Part shown: one piece after another, positions 1-8,214 of the stretch
How positions within the stretch are numbered: the stretch's first letter is position 1
Layout: the number at the start of each line of letters is the position of its first letter
Assembly (NCBI RefSeq): GCF_018398875.1
Contig: NZ_JAGWDK010000002.1
Location: 186,001-250,000 of the forward strand
Direction of reading: 5' to 3'
Length of the DNA stretch: 64,000 nucleotides
From: Bradyrhizobium sp. sGM-13
GTDB lineage: Bacteria; Pseudomonadota; Alphaproteobacteria; Rhizobiales; Xanthobacteraceae
The notes under the pieces: generated by a model
Database searches by the model: none
What the model was told of the DNA's origin: nothing
Seen by the model: only the letters and a program-made list of their open reading frames with translations
Program-made: the position numbers and the translations under genes

Positions 1-414
1 GCTCGCGACCGCGATAGCGACGATGTCGGCCACGGCGGCAGCCGGCGTCGGTTGTGCGCCGGTGATCTGGTAGATGCCGTTGTCCATCACGATCATGGTG
101 AGATTTTTGGGCGCCAATGTCGCGATCGTCGAGAGCGATCCCAGTTGCATCAACAGCGAGCCGTCGCCCTCCAGCGCAAACACGCGTCGATTCGGTTGCG
201 CGAGCGCAACGCCGAGCGCGATCGGGAAGGCGAGGCCCATGCTGCCGAGCATGTAGAAATTCTGCGGCCGGTGGCCGGCGGCCCACAGGTCGAAATTGGT
301 GTTGCCGATGCCGCCGATCACGGCTTCCTCGTTCTTCAACTTCGCAATCAGCCGCGAGGTGAGGTCGAAGCGGTTCATGACCTTGGTGTTGCGGGCAGGG
401 GTATCGCTGTTCAT
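1..414 (-). CDS. Thiamine-diphosphate-dependent decarboxylase, beta (TPP-binding) subunit, 3'-truncated
   Basis: The first 138 codons are present and the gene runs off the left edge. The protein resembles the C-terminal TPP-binding half of sulfopyruvate or phosphonopyruvate decarboxylases. A GDGS motif lies near residues 83-86 with a DN pair near 111-112, the usual metal-diphosphate site. The alpha subunit ends 8 bp upstream on the same strand, so the two are co-transcribed and probably form one enzyme, as in split ComD/ComE-type decarboxylases. The substrate is a 2-oxo acid with an acidic C3 group by family analogy only; another 2-oxo acid is possible. Start ATG at 414. Confidence 0.8.
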   Translation of the reverse strand, partial: MNSDTPARNTKVMNRFDLTSRLIAKLKNEEAVIGGIGNTNFDLWAAGHRPQNFYMLGSMGLAFPIALGVALAQPNRRVFALEGDGSLLMQLGSLSTIATLAPKNLTMIVMDNGIYQITGAQPTPAAAVADIVAIAVAS

Positions 415-422
415 GAGATCGC

Positions 423-1022
423 TCACTTGTCGAACACTTTGCCGCCGGTCAGAAGCGGCGAGAGGATCAGCGCCACCGGTGCTTGCGTGGCGATAGCCTG
501 CTTGATGGAGCGGTCGACGATGAATTCGAACTCGTCGAGCCTTGTCGCGGTGTGATGCTCCATCGCGAGCGAGTCCAGCACCGGCCGCATGGTGCGGCAT
601 ACCAGCGACTGGCCGTAGTTGAATTCGCCGAGCGTGCCGCGTTCGGACACGAACATGATCAGCGGGATCTGATAGGGCACGGCCAGCGACGCCAGCACGT
701 TCGCGAGCGTTGCAAATCCCGAAGTCTGCATCAGCACTGCGCCACGCATGCCGGCCATCCAGGCGCCGGAGACGATGCCGACCGCTTCCTCTTCGCGTGC
801 CGCGGGGAAGGTGGTGAAGAAGGGATCGGCGTGCAGGTTCCTGATCAGCGTCGTGAGGACGCGATCGGGCACGTAGGGGACGAGGCGAATGTCGTTGCGT
901 TTGAGGGATTGCAGCACGATGCCGTGCCAGCTCTTCTCAGAGGTGCTGCTCTCGGAAGTGCTCCTTTCGGAAGTGCTCTTCTCGGAAGTACCTGGCGAGG
1001 TTTTTTCCTCTGCAACCGCCAT
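423..1022 (-). CDS. Thiamine-diphosphate-dependent decarboxylase, alpha (PYR-domain) subunit
   Basis: A 199-residue protein matching the N-terminal PYR domain of sulfopyruvate decarboxylase alpha subunits. The acidic pair in AAREEEAVG (about residues 74-82) is the conserved glutamate region that activates the TPP aminopyrimidine. Residues of about 170 are normal for the family; the extra length is a serine/threonine/glutamate leader of four five-residue repeats (about 11-30), encoded by four 15-bp DNA repeats. A good ribosome site (AAAGGGAG) precedes the ATG. It is the first gene of the minus-strand pair with the beta subunit. Decarboxylase class is confident; the exact 2-oxo acid is not known. 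Confidence 0.8.
   Translation of the reverse strand: MAVAEEKTSPGTSEKSTSERSTSESSTSEKSWHGIVLQSLKRNDIRLVPYVPDRVLTTLIRNLHADPFFTTFPAAREEEAVGIVSGAWMAGMRGAVLMQTSGFATLANVLASLAVPYQIPLIMFVSERGTLGEFNYGQSLVCRTMRPVLDSLAMEHHTATRLDEFEFIVDRSIKQAIATQAPVALILSPLLTGGKVFDK
931..990. repeat. Four tandem 15-bp repeats inside a coding region
   Basis: Four imperfect 15-bp units of the type CTCTTCTCGGAAGTG follow one another and encode TSEKS/TSERS/TSESS/TSEKS on the minus strand. The length is a multiple of three, so copy-number change would keep the reading frame. Confidence 0.85.
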
Positions 1023-1347
1023 TTTGGTCTCCCTTTGCCGCGCCGATTTTCGCTGGCGTTCATCCTTGGAGCGGCGAAACTTGACGCCGTGAGCGAGATT
1101 GTCAACATGTTCCGATCGTATCCTGCTCTGCGCCGCGCGCCGCTACATCAGGCATGCGACGATGTGAGATAAGCAAGAAAAGATTTCGAGAGGGGATGCC
1201 CATGGCTAGATTTGTCCGGACTGCCGCCGACGCGGCGTCGGCTGCCGCACCTGGGCCGCCCGTCCTTCCGCCCAGACCTGTTTCCTGATCGGCTCCCGCC
1301 AAATCGAACAAGTCTGCGCTCTTCCGAACTGAAAGTTGCCAAGGAAA
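1023..1347. other. Divergent intergenic region between decarboxylase and dehydrogenase genes
   Basis: About 325 bp separate the divergent decarboxylase and dehydrogenase genes, so it should hold both promoters. It contains a 17-bp palindrome at 1226-1242 (GCCGACGC-G-GCGTCGGC). A possible 28-codon reading frame starts with ATG at 1203 behind a GAGAGGGGA ribosome site, and the palindrome lies inside it. No EcfG-type promoter was seen. Whether the short frame is a leader peptide or chance cannot be told. Confidence 0.4.
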
Positions 1348-2397
1348 ATGACCGTCAACAACAAGCGCGTGTTCTACGTCAAATACCTCGCCCACGAGAT
1401 CTATGTCGATATCATGAAAGCGCGCCCCGACGTGCGGCTCGATCGACTGGAGAATGACAGCCCGGATACGATCGCAGCGCCGATCTTGTCGGCGGCGCAT
1501 GCCTACCAGGTCGGCGCGGCACGCGACGAGATCGCCAGGCAGTTCCATGTCGATCAGGATCTGTTGCGGAGGGCGCCCAACCTCCTGATCGTCTCCTCGA
1601 ACGGGGCGGGCTTCGATCCCGTCGACGTGGATGCCTGCACGGCGGCCGGCGTGCTCGTCGTCAACCAGTCCGGCGGCAACGCCAATTCGGTCGCCGAACA
1701 TGCGCTGGGGATGATGCTGACGCTGTCCAAGCGCATCCTCGAATCCGACCGCGCGCTGCGCCGCCAGGCCAACGTCAACCGCAACGCGCTGATCGGCAAC
1801 GAGGTGCAGGGCAAAACGGTCGGCATCGTCGGGATCGGCAATGTTGGCCGCCGTATCGCCGAGCTCTGCAACGGCCTGCTGCATATGAAGGTGATCGCCT
1901 ACGATCCCTATCTGACCGCGGAAGAAATCGCCGCCCGCGGCGGCGAAAAGATCGAGCTTCACGATCTGATGCGCCGTTCGGATTTCGTCTCGATCTCCTG
2001 CCCCCTGACCAAGGAGAATCGCCGCATGATCGGCGCCCGCGAGTTCGCGCTGATGCAGCCGCACGCCTTCTTCATCACCACAGCGCGTGGTTTCATTCAC
2101 GATGAGGAAGCGCTGTACGAGGCGTTGCGCGACAAACGCATTGCGGGGGCCGGCCTCGACGTCTGGGACAAGGAGCCGCCGCCGCCGGAGCACCCGCTGC
2201 TGCAGTTCGACAATGTGCTGGCGAGCCCGCATACCGCGGGCGTGACCAAGGAAGCGCGCATCAACATGGGCCGGATCGCCGCCGAACAGATTCTCGATGC
2301 GCTCGACGGCAGGCGGCCGCCGCGCATCGTCAATCCCGAGGTGTGGCCCGACTACGCCAAGCGCTTCGAACGGACGTTCGGGTTCGCGCCGAAATAG
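1348..2397 (+). CDS. D-2-hydroxyacid dehydrogenase
   Basis: A 349-residue NAD(P)-dependent dehydrogenase of the D-isomer-specific 2-hydroxyacid family. The Rossmann motif GIVGIGNVG begins near residue 159. The catalytic triad is visible as Arg247 (TTARG), Glu276 (DKEP) and His295 (SPHTAG). It would interconvert a 2-hydroxy acid and a 2-oxo acid. Beside a 2-oxo-acid decarboxylase this suggests oxidation of a hydroxy acid followed by decarboxylation, which is inference. The ATG at 1348 is chosen; an in-frame TTG at 1336 would add four residues. The alpha/beta hydrolase follows after 29 bp, probably in the same operon. Confidence 0.85.
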   Translation: MTVNNKRVFYVKYLAHEIYVDIMKARPDVRLDRLENDSPDTIAAPILSAAHAYQVGAARDEIARQFHVDQDLLRRAPNLLIVSSNGAGFDPVDVDACTAAGVLVVNQSGGNANSVAEHALGMMLTLSKRILESDRALRRQANVNRNALIGNEVQGKTVGIVGIGNVGRRIAELCNGLLHMKVIAYDPYLTAEEIAARGGEKIELHDLMRRSDFVSISCPLTKENRRMIGAREFALMQPHAFFITTARGFIHDEEALYEALRDKRIAGAGLDVWDKEPPPPEHPLLQFDNVLASPHTAGVTKEARINMGRIAAEQILDALDGRRPPRIVNPEVWPDYAKRFERTFGFAPK

Positions 2398-2426
2398 GCC
2401 ATCACCTCCGCGAGGGAAGATCCACG

Positions 2427-3299
2427 ATGGCCGAGCCGGCAGATCGCTTTTACGAGTCGCAGGGGCTGCGGTTGCATTATGTCGACTGGGGCAACGTATC
2501 AGCGCCGCCCTTGATTCTGATTCACGGCGGGCTCGACCATTGCCGTAGCTGGGACGCGATAGCGCGGGACCTGCAGCCGCATTTCCATATCATGGCGCCG
2601 GACCTGCGCGGGCACGGCGATTCCGAATGGGCGAAGGGGAGCAGCTACAGCCTGGCTGACAACGTCTACGACCTCACCCGGCTGATGCGCTTTGCGGGGC
2701 TGCAGGACGCGGCGTTTGTCGGCCACTCGATGGGCGGCATGGTCGCGTTGGCCTATGCCGGCACCTATCCGGAAAAGGTTTCGCGCCTCGTCGTGCTGGA
2801 TGGCGCGTTCCTATCGGACTCGCAGCCTGCGCCGATCGCCGAGCAGATGTCGCGCTGGATCGACCAGCTCGATCGCATCTCGGAGCATCAAGAGAGCACG
2901 TTCCGGACGATCGAGGAGGCGGCGAAGCGGTTGTCCACGCGCAACAAGCGGCTGACGCCGGCACTGGCGCAACATCTTGCTCGCCACGGTGTTCGCCAGG
3001 GCTCCGACGGCCTCTATCGCTGGAAGTTCGATCATTATCAGCGGGCGAGGGCGCCATACCGGCTGTGGCCGGAGGACTACATCGCTCTGTGGTCGCGCAT
3101 CACCTGTCCGACCCTGTTGATGTGGGGCGATGAAAGCTTTCTGCCCGATCCCGCCGGCCTGCTCGCGCATTTCAAGAGCGCCGAACTCCAAAAAATCGCG
3201 GGCGCCGGCCACTGGTTGCACCATGACCGGCTCGATGTGGTCCTGGCGTCGCTGCGACGGTTTCTCGGAGCACCACAGGCTGCGCAAACCGCGAAGTGA
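2427..3299 (+). CDS. Alpha/beta-fold hydrolase
   Basis: A 290-residue alpha/beta hydrolase. The oxyanion region HGGLDH is near residue 32, the nucleophile elbow GHSMGG places Ser101, Asp235 lies in WGDE, and His262 in GAGHW completes the triad. No signal peptide is seen, so it should be cytoplasmic. The family covers esterases, lactonases, C-C hydrolases and dehalogenases; the sequence does not decide among these. The start at 2427 is preceded by GAGGGAAGA. It follows the hydroxyacid dehydrogenase closely and may open an ester or lactone feeding that enzyme. Confidence 0.8.
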   Translation: MAEPADRFYESQGLRLHYVDWGNVSAPPLILIHGGLDHCRSWDAIARDLQPHFHIMAPDLRGHGDSEWAKGSSYSLADNVYDLTRLMRFAGLQDAAFVGHSMGGMVALAYAGTYPEKVSRLVVLDGAFLSDSQPAPIAEQMSRWIDQLDRISEHQESTFRTIEEAAKRLSTRNKRLTPALAQHLARHGVRQGSDGLYRWKFDHYQRARAPYRLWPEDYIALWSRITCPTLLMWGDESFLPDPAGLLAHFKSAELQKIAGAGHWLHHDRLDVVLASLRRFLGAPQAAQTAK

Positions 3300-3771
3300 G
3301 GCAGGCGGATGGCGACCGGCTGGGAAGTCGCCTATGCAGCGCTGTTCTTCATCTTCGAGAGCGTCTAAGTGAACGCCCAGAGGCTGGCGGTCGATAGCGG
3401 AATCACCGGGCTCTGAGGTCAGGATCCGCGGAGAAAAATTCATCCGCCGGCGGGTCGAGCGCGGCAATAATTCCACTGCCGGGCGGCCTCCTGACGAAGC
3501 GGGCATTGCTATTTTCCCCGACATCTCGACTGGTTTGCCGCTTGGGACCATTTTCTCTCCCCCGGCGCACATGGAAGACGAAGAGATGCGACAAGTTCGT
3601 ACATTGCTGAGCAGGGCGTCCTCCCGGATCGGCCGCCGGCTTTCCCAGATCGTGGCCATTGCCGCCGCCAGCCTGCCGTCCGCCGGCGCTTGAGACGCAG
3701 GCGTCTTTCACTGCTCCGAAATCACGTCTAACTCTGTCAGCGCCTGATCGAGGCGGTGGACGAGCAGGTCC
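3300..3771. other. Intergenic region, no confident gene
   Basis: This 472-bp gap lies between the end of the alpha/beta hydrolase and the end of the convergent dehydrogenase at 3772. A plus-strand frame stays open from 3373 to 3693 without a start until ATG 3571, and a hydrophobic 19-codon frame (3309-3368) begins just after the hydrolase stop. Neither matches a family known to me. It may be gene debris or simply GC-rich open frame. Confidence 0.4.
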
Positions 3772-4707
3772 TCAATAGCCCCGTTCACGGTCGATCGAGT
3801 GCGGCGGCCGGCGGCCGGCCCGTATCGCTTCCGCCGTCGCGCGAAACGTTGCGCCGATCGCTTCCACGCTCACCTCGCAGGCATCGTGCGGCGTGACGAC
3901 GATGCGAGGATGCCGCCAGAATGGATGGCGCGGCGCCAGTGGCTCGGTGGCGAAGACATCGAGCGCAGCGCCGGCCAATTGCCCGTCCTCCAGCGCGGCG
4001 AGCAGGTCAGCTTCAATCAGATGCTCACCGCGGCCGACCTGGATCAGGTAGCCGCCGCGATGCATTCGGGCGAATGTCTTGCGGTTGAGAATGCCTTTTG
4101 TCTCCGGCGTGAGTGGCAGCAGGTTCACGAGAACCTCGGTCTGGCCGAGCATGGCTTCGAGGCCCGCGGCGCTATCGAAGCCGCGGATGCCCTGCGGCGT
4201 CGGCTTTGCGGTCCGGCTCCACGCCATGACAGGAAAGCCAAGCAAGGCAAGGTCGGTGGCGACACGGCGGCCGATTTCGCCAAATCCCAAAATGCCGACC
4301 GGCACGTCCTGCGCCCGGCGCTGGCCGAGGCGCTGCCAGCGTTCCTCGCGCTGCTGCGCCTGATAGGTTGCAAAGCGCCGCTGATGGCCGATCACGTGCC
4401 AGGCAACAAAGCCCGACATCATCTGCGCCTGCGCCGGATCGACGACACGGATCACGTCCACGTCGGGCCGCAGGCTAGGACACGCCAAAATGTTGTCGAC
4501 GCCGGCGCCGATTGAGCACACGGCCTGCAGGTTGGGGTAGCGTTCGAAGGCGTCATCCGGCGGATGCCAGGCCACCGCCAGCCGCACGTCCGTTGCCGGA
4601 CCGTCGTGGGGGTGGCTGACGATTTCGATGCGGTCGGCGGCGCGCATGAACTGCGGGCCGAGATAGAAGCGGAGATCGAGGCTCTTGCTGACGAGAACAC
4701 AACGCAT
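3772..4707 (-). CDS. Glyoxylate/hydroxypyruvate reductase A-like dehydrogenase
   Basis: A 311-residue D-2-hydroxyacid dehydrogenase closest to the GhrA class. It has a Rossmann motif GILGFGEIGR, an Arg in VGRGEH, a Glu in FATEP and a His in TPHDA. GhrA enzymes reduce glyoxylate and hydroxypyruvate with NADPH. It sits 17 bp downstream of the fused ABC ATPase on the same strand, so it is the last gene of the transporter operon and probably acts on a product of the imported compound. The window holds two paralogous hydroxyacid dehydrogenases in this block, only this one being GhrA-like. Confidence 0.8.
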   Translation of the reverse strand: MRCVLVSKSLDLRFYLGPQFMRAADRIEIVSHPHDGPATDVRLAVAWHPPDDAFERYPNLQAVCSIGAGVDNILACPSLRPDVDVIRVVDPAQAQMMSGFVAWHVIGHQRRFATYQAQQREERWQRLGQRRAQDVPVGILGFGEIGRRVATDLALLGFPVMAWSRTAKPTPQGIRGFDSAAGLEAMLGQTEVLVNLLPLTPETKGILNRKTFARMHRGGYLIQVGRGEHLIEADLLAALEDGQLAGAALDVFATEPLAPRHPFWRHPRIVVTPHDACEVSVEAIGATFRATAEAIRAGRRPPHSIDRERGY

Positions 4708-4724
4708 CGTTCAAGCTGCCTTGT

Positions 4725-6332
4725 TCATGCAGCCTTGGACGACGACGTTTGCCCGGGTACTGCGGAAAGCAGCTCGCGCGTGTAGGCGTGCTCGGGGGCC
4801 GCGAACAGGAGCGATGCAGATTTGAGTTCGACGATCGCGCCGTGCTGCATCACGGCGATACGGTCGCAAATCTGCGCTGCCACGCGCAGATCGTGAGTAA
4901 TGAACAGCATCGACAGGCCCAGCCGCGCCTTCAAATCTTCCAGGAGGTCCAGGACCTGTGCCTGCACGGATACGTCGAGCGCGGAGACGGCTTCGTCGGC
5001 AACCAGGATTTCCGGGTCGAGCGCGAGCGCCCGCGCAATTCCGATGCGCTGGCGTTGCCCGCCGGAGAATTCATGCGGAAAGCGTTCCATCGCGCTCGCA
5101 TTGAGGCCGACGAGGCTGAGCAACTCGCCGGCGCGTTTTCGCGCTGCCGCCGGATCGACGCCATGCGCAATCGGCCCGTCGGTGATGATGTTGCCGACCT
5201 TCCGGCGCGGATTGAGCGAGGCGAACGGATCCTGAAACACCATCTGGATGCGGCGGCGCTGCTCGCGCAAAGCCTTGCCGCCGATCCGGGTGAGATCGAC
5301 ATCGCCAATACGCACGGTGCCGGCGTCCGGCTCGATCAGGCGCATCACGAGGCGGGCGACGGACGATTTTCCCGAACCGGATTCGCCGACCAGCCCAAGC
5401 GTCTCGCCGCGAAAAATGTCGAAGCTGACGTCCTTCGCCGCTTGTACGCGGCGCTCGCTGCGGAACCAGCCGCCACCGCTGACGTATGTCTTGCCGAGTC
5501 CGATCACTTCCACCGCCTTATTGCGATCGGGCAGGGGCATCCGCTGCGGCGGCTGCAGGGTTGGAACGGCGGCGAGCAATGCGCGGGTATAGGGATGTTG
5601 CGCGCGCAACAGCACGTCGTCGGCGGTGCCTTGCTCGACCACCTTGCCGTGCTGAAGCACGACGACGCGATCGGCAATCTCGGCGACGACGCCGAAATCA
5701 TGGGTGATGAACATGACGGCCATGTTGCGGCGGCGCTGCAGGTCGCGGATCAGCTTGAGGATCTGCGCCTGTGTTGTGACATCGAGCGCGGTCGTCGGCT
5801 CGTCGGCCACCAGCACGGCGGGTTCGAGCGCCAGCGCCATCGCGATCATGGCGCGCTGGCGCTGGCCCCCGGATAGTTGATGGGGATAGGCGCGCACCGC
5901 GCGCTCGGGATCGGGCAGGCCGACTTCGCGGATCAAGGCGAGGGCTTTCTGCTGCCGCTCCTTCGGCGTCAATAGGCCATGCGCCTCGAACATCTCGGCG
6001 ATCTGCTCGCCGATGCGCATCAATGGATTGAGCGCCGTCATCGGCTCCTGGAACACCATCGCGATGCCGCGGCCGCGGAACGCCAGCCATTCCGCCGGGC
6101 TGAGCGACAAGAGGTTCTTTCCCTCGAACAGAATCTCTCCGGATTCTGCCGTCACGGTATCCGGCAGCAGCCCCATCAGCGCGTGGGCGCACATCGATTT
6201 GCCGGAGCCGGATTCACCGACCACGCAAAGGATTTTTCCGGCGGTGAGATCGAACGAAACGTCGTCCACGGCGTGGGCACGGTCACTGCCCGGCGGCAGC
6301 GCAAGCTTCAGGTTCTTGACGACGACGGCCAT
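4725..6332 (-). CDS. Dipeptide-type ABC transporter, fused double ATP-binding protein (DppD-DppF fusion)
   Basis: A 535-residue protein with two complete ABC ATPase domains. Each has a GESGSGKS Walker A, an [12 protein letters not shown] or FSGGQRQR signature and a Walker B ([20 protein letters not shown]). In most Dpp/Opp systems these are two genes; here they are fused in the DppD-then-DppF order. It would energise import through the two permeases just upstream. The ATG at 6332 follows the DppC-type stop by 2 bp, so translation is probably coupled. Substrate class (peptide, nickel, opine or glutathione-like) is not determined by the ATPase. Confidence 0.9.
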   Translation of the reverse strand: MAVVVKNLKLALPPGSDRAHAVDDVSFDLTAGKILCVVGESGSGKSMCAHALMGLLPDTVTAESGEILFEGKNLLSLSPAEWLAFRGRGIAMVFQEPMTALNPLMRIGEQIAEMFEAHGLLTPKERQQKALALIREVGLPDPERAVRAYPHQLSGGQRQRAMIAMALALEPAVLVADEPTTALDVTTQAQILKLIRDLQRRRNMAVMFITHDFGVVAEIADRVVVLQHGKVVEQGTADDVLLRAQHPYTRALLAAVPTLQPPQRMPLPDRNKAVEVIGLGKTYVSGGGWFRSERRVQAAKDVSFDIFRGETLGLVGESGSGKSSVARLVMRLIEPDAGTVRIGDVDLTRIGGKALREQRRRIQMVFQDPFASLNPRRKVGNIITDGPIAHGVDPAAARKRAGELLSLVGLNASAMERFPHEFSGGQRQRIGIARALALDPEILVADEAVSALDVSVQAQVLDLLEDLKARLGLSMLFITHDLRVAAQICDRIAVMQHGAIVELKSASLLFAAPEHAYTRELLSAVPGQTSSSKAA

Positions 6333-6334
6333 GC

Positions 6335-7174
6335 TCAGCGCCCTCCCTTGGCGAGGCGAGGGTTGAGCGCGTCGTTGAGGCCTTCGCCGATCAGGTTCAG
6401 CGCCAGCACCGAAACCAGAATGGCGATGCCGGGGAATACCGTGATCCACCAGGCCTGACGGATCACGGTGCGGCCGGCGCCGACCATGTAGCCCCACGAC
6501 ATCAGGTTGGGGTCGCCGAGGCCGAGGAAGGAGAGCGAGGACTCCAGGAGAATCGCGGTCGCGACCATGAGCGAAGCCAGCACGATGACGGGCGACAGCG
6601 CGTTGGGCAGGATCTCGCGCCAGATGATCCACCAATTAGTCTGGCCGGTCACCACCGCCGCCTGGACGTAGTCGCGCGTGCGCAACGACAGCACCTCGCC
6701 GCGCACCAGCCGTGCCACCGGCGGCCAGCTCACGATGGCGATGGCCGCCACGATCGAGACGATGGACGGTTGCATGATCGCGACGAGCACGATCGCCAGC
6801 GCAAAGCTCGGAACGGTCTGGAAGAATTCGGTGAACCGCATCAGGGCATCGTCGATCTTGCCGCCGAAATATCCGGCCACCGCGCCGAGCGGAATGCCGA
6901 CCGCGAGCGAGGCCAGCGTCGAGATCAGGCCGACCAGCAGCGAGACGCGCGCGCCATAGATGATGCCGGCCATCACGTCGCGGCCGAGCGCATCGGTGCC
7001 GAGCGGAAAGCCGGCCAGCGTGAACGGCGGCAGGAACGGCCGCTGCACCATGCGCCACGGCGAGGTCGGAAACAGCAGCGGGCCAATCAGAGCGACAGTC
7101 ACCGCAACGATGAGGATCGTGATGCCGATCATGGCGCCGGGATTGCGCAACAGCATTCGCGAAACCTGTTTCAT
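6335..7174 (-). CDS. Dipeptide-type ABC transporter permease (DppC family)
   Basis: A 279-residue inner-membrane permease with an N-terminal membrane segment, a periplasmic stretch containing the DppC-type phrase LGTDALGRDV, and five further membrane helices. The EAA loop that docks the ATPase is in the GEVLSLRTRDYVQAA and REILPNALSPV region. Its ATG overlaps the stop of the DppB-type gene by 4 bp. It forms the heterodimeric channel with the 7171-8142 product and is followed by the fused ATPase. Confidence 0.9.
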   Translation of the reverse strand: MKQVSRMLLRNPGAMIGITILIVAVTVALIGPLLFPTSPWRMVQRPFLPPFTLAGFPLGTDALGRDVMAGIIYGARVSLLVGLISTLASLAVGIPLGAVAGYFGGKIDDALMRFTEFFQTVPSFALAIVLVAIMQPSIVSIVAAIAIVSWPPVARLVRGEVLSLRTRDYVQAAVVTGQTNWWIIWREILPNALSPVIVLASLMVATAILLESSLSFLGLGDPNLMSWGYMVGAGRTVIRQAWWITVFPGIAILVSVLALNLIGEGLNDALNPRLAKGGR

Positions 7175-8142
7175 GCGGCGAACTCGATGCGGGGATCGAC
7201 GGAGCGATAGAGGAGGTCCGTGATCAGGTTGAAGGCCAGCACCATGGCCGAGCAGACGACGAAGACGCCGAGCAACAGATTGTAGTCGCGCTGCAGCAGC
7301 GCCTCGTACATCAGTCGTCCGATGCCGGGCCAGGCGAACACGGTTTCGGTCAGCACGGCGCCGCCGACCAGCGTGCCGGCCTGCAGGCCTGCGAGCGTGA
7401 CCACCGGCAACAGCGCGTTGCGCAGCACGTGACGGCGCTGGATCACGGCATCCGACAGGCCTTTGGCGCGCGCGGTCTTGACGAAGTCGAGCCGACTAAC
7501 CTCCAGCATCGAGGCACGCGTCATGCGGGCGTAGGTCGCCATGAAGAACAGCCCGATCGTCGTCGCCGGCAGGATCAGATGGGCGGCGACGTCGAGGACA
7601 TGCGCAAGGCCGGTGTAGCCTGCGCCGACCGTTTCGTAACCAAAACTCGGCAGCCAATCCATCGTGACCGAAAACAACAGAATCGCCATCAACGCGACCC
7701 AGAACAGCGGCGTGGCGTAGAAGATCAGCGCAGCGATCGTAATCACGGTGTCGGCCCAGGTGCCGGCAAAGCGCGCGGCCAATGCGCCGAACAGGATGCC
7801 GAACGCGAGCGAGATCGCAAACGCGGTGCCCGTCAGCAATAGCGTCGCCGGCAGGCGATCGAGGATCAGCTTCGAGACCGGCATCTGCTGGCGGAACGAA
7901 AATCCGAGATCGAGGCTGAGGATGCCTTTGACATACAGGAACAGTTGCACCGGCAGCGGCTGGTCGAGGCCGAACTTCTCGCGGAGCTGGGCGATGAAGA
8001 GCTGGTCGCCCGCGCCGGCTTCGCCCGCCATCACGACCGCCGGATCGCCCGGCGCCATCCGGATCAGGAAGAAGTTCATGACAACAAGCGCGAGAAGAAC
8101 GACGATAGCTTTCGCGATCCGCTGGGCGATGAAGGAGATCAT
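7171..8142 (-). CDS. Dipeptide-type ABC transporter permease (DppB family)
   Basis: A 323-residue permease of the DppB class. It begins with a membrane helix and a RMAPGDP motif usual for this subunit, and carries the EAA-like loop ARAKGLSDAVIQRRHVLRN. The ATG at 8142 is preferred over an upstream in-frame ATG at 8199, because the extra 19 residues are basic and unlike the family. It follows the binding-protein gene after a hairpin-containing 72-bp spacer and overlaps the DppC gene by 4 bp. Confidence 0.9.
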   Translation of the reverse strand: MISFIAQRIAKAIVVLLALVVMNFFLIRMAPGDPAVVMAGEAGAGDQLFIAQLREKFGLDQPLPVQLFLYVKGILSLDLGFSFRQQMPVSKLILDRLPATLLLTGTAFAISLAFGILFGALAARFAGTWADTVITIAALIFYATPLFWVALMAILLFSVTMDWLPSFGYETVGAGYTGLAHVLDVAAHLILPATTIGLFFMATYARMTRASMLEVSRLDFVKTARAKGLSDAVIQRRHVLRNALLPVVTLAGLQAGTLVGGAVLTETVFAWPGIGRLMYEALLQRDYNLLLGVFVVCSAMVLAFNLITDLLYRSVDPRIEFAA

Positions 8143-8173
8143 GGGCTGTCGCTGGCGTTGGAGGCGCGGTGTT

Positions 8174-8202
8174 CGGGCGTCAGGATTGAACCCCGACACC
8201 CG
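8174..8202 (-). terminator. Intercistronic hairpin between binding-protein and permease genes
   Basis: On the minus strand an 11-bp stem with two G-U pairs (8192-8202 with 8174-8184) closes a 7-nt loop. No T-tract follows, so it is more likely an mRNA-stabilising or attenuating hairpin than a full terminator. Confidence 0.55.
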
Positions 8203-8214
8203 ACGAGGCGGCGA

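Noticed and set aside
1102..2232. A 376-codon minus-strand frame opposite the hydroxyacid dehydrogenase
   Set aside because: The plus-strand frame has the full catalytic triad and Rossmann motif; the antisense frame shows no recognisable domain.
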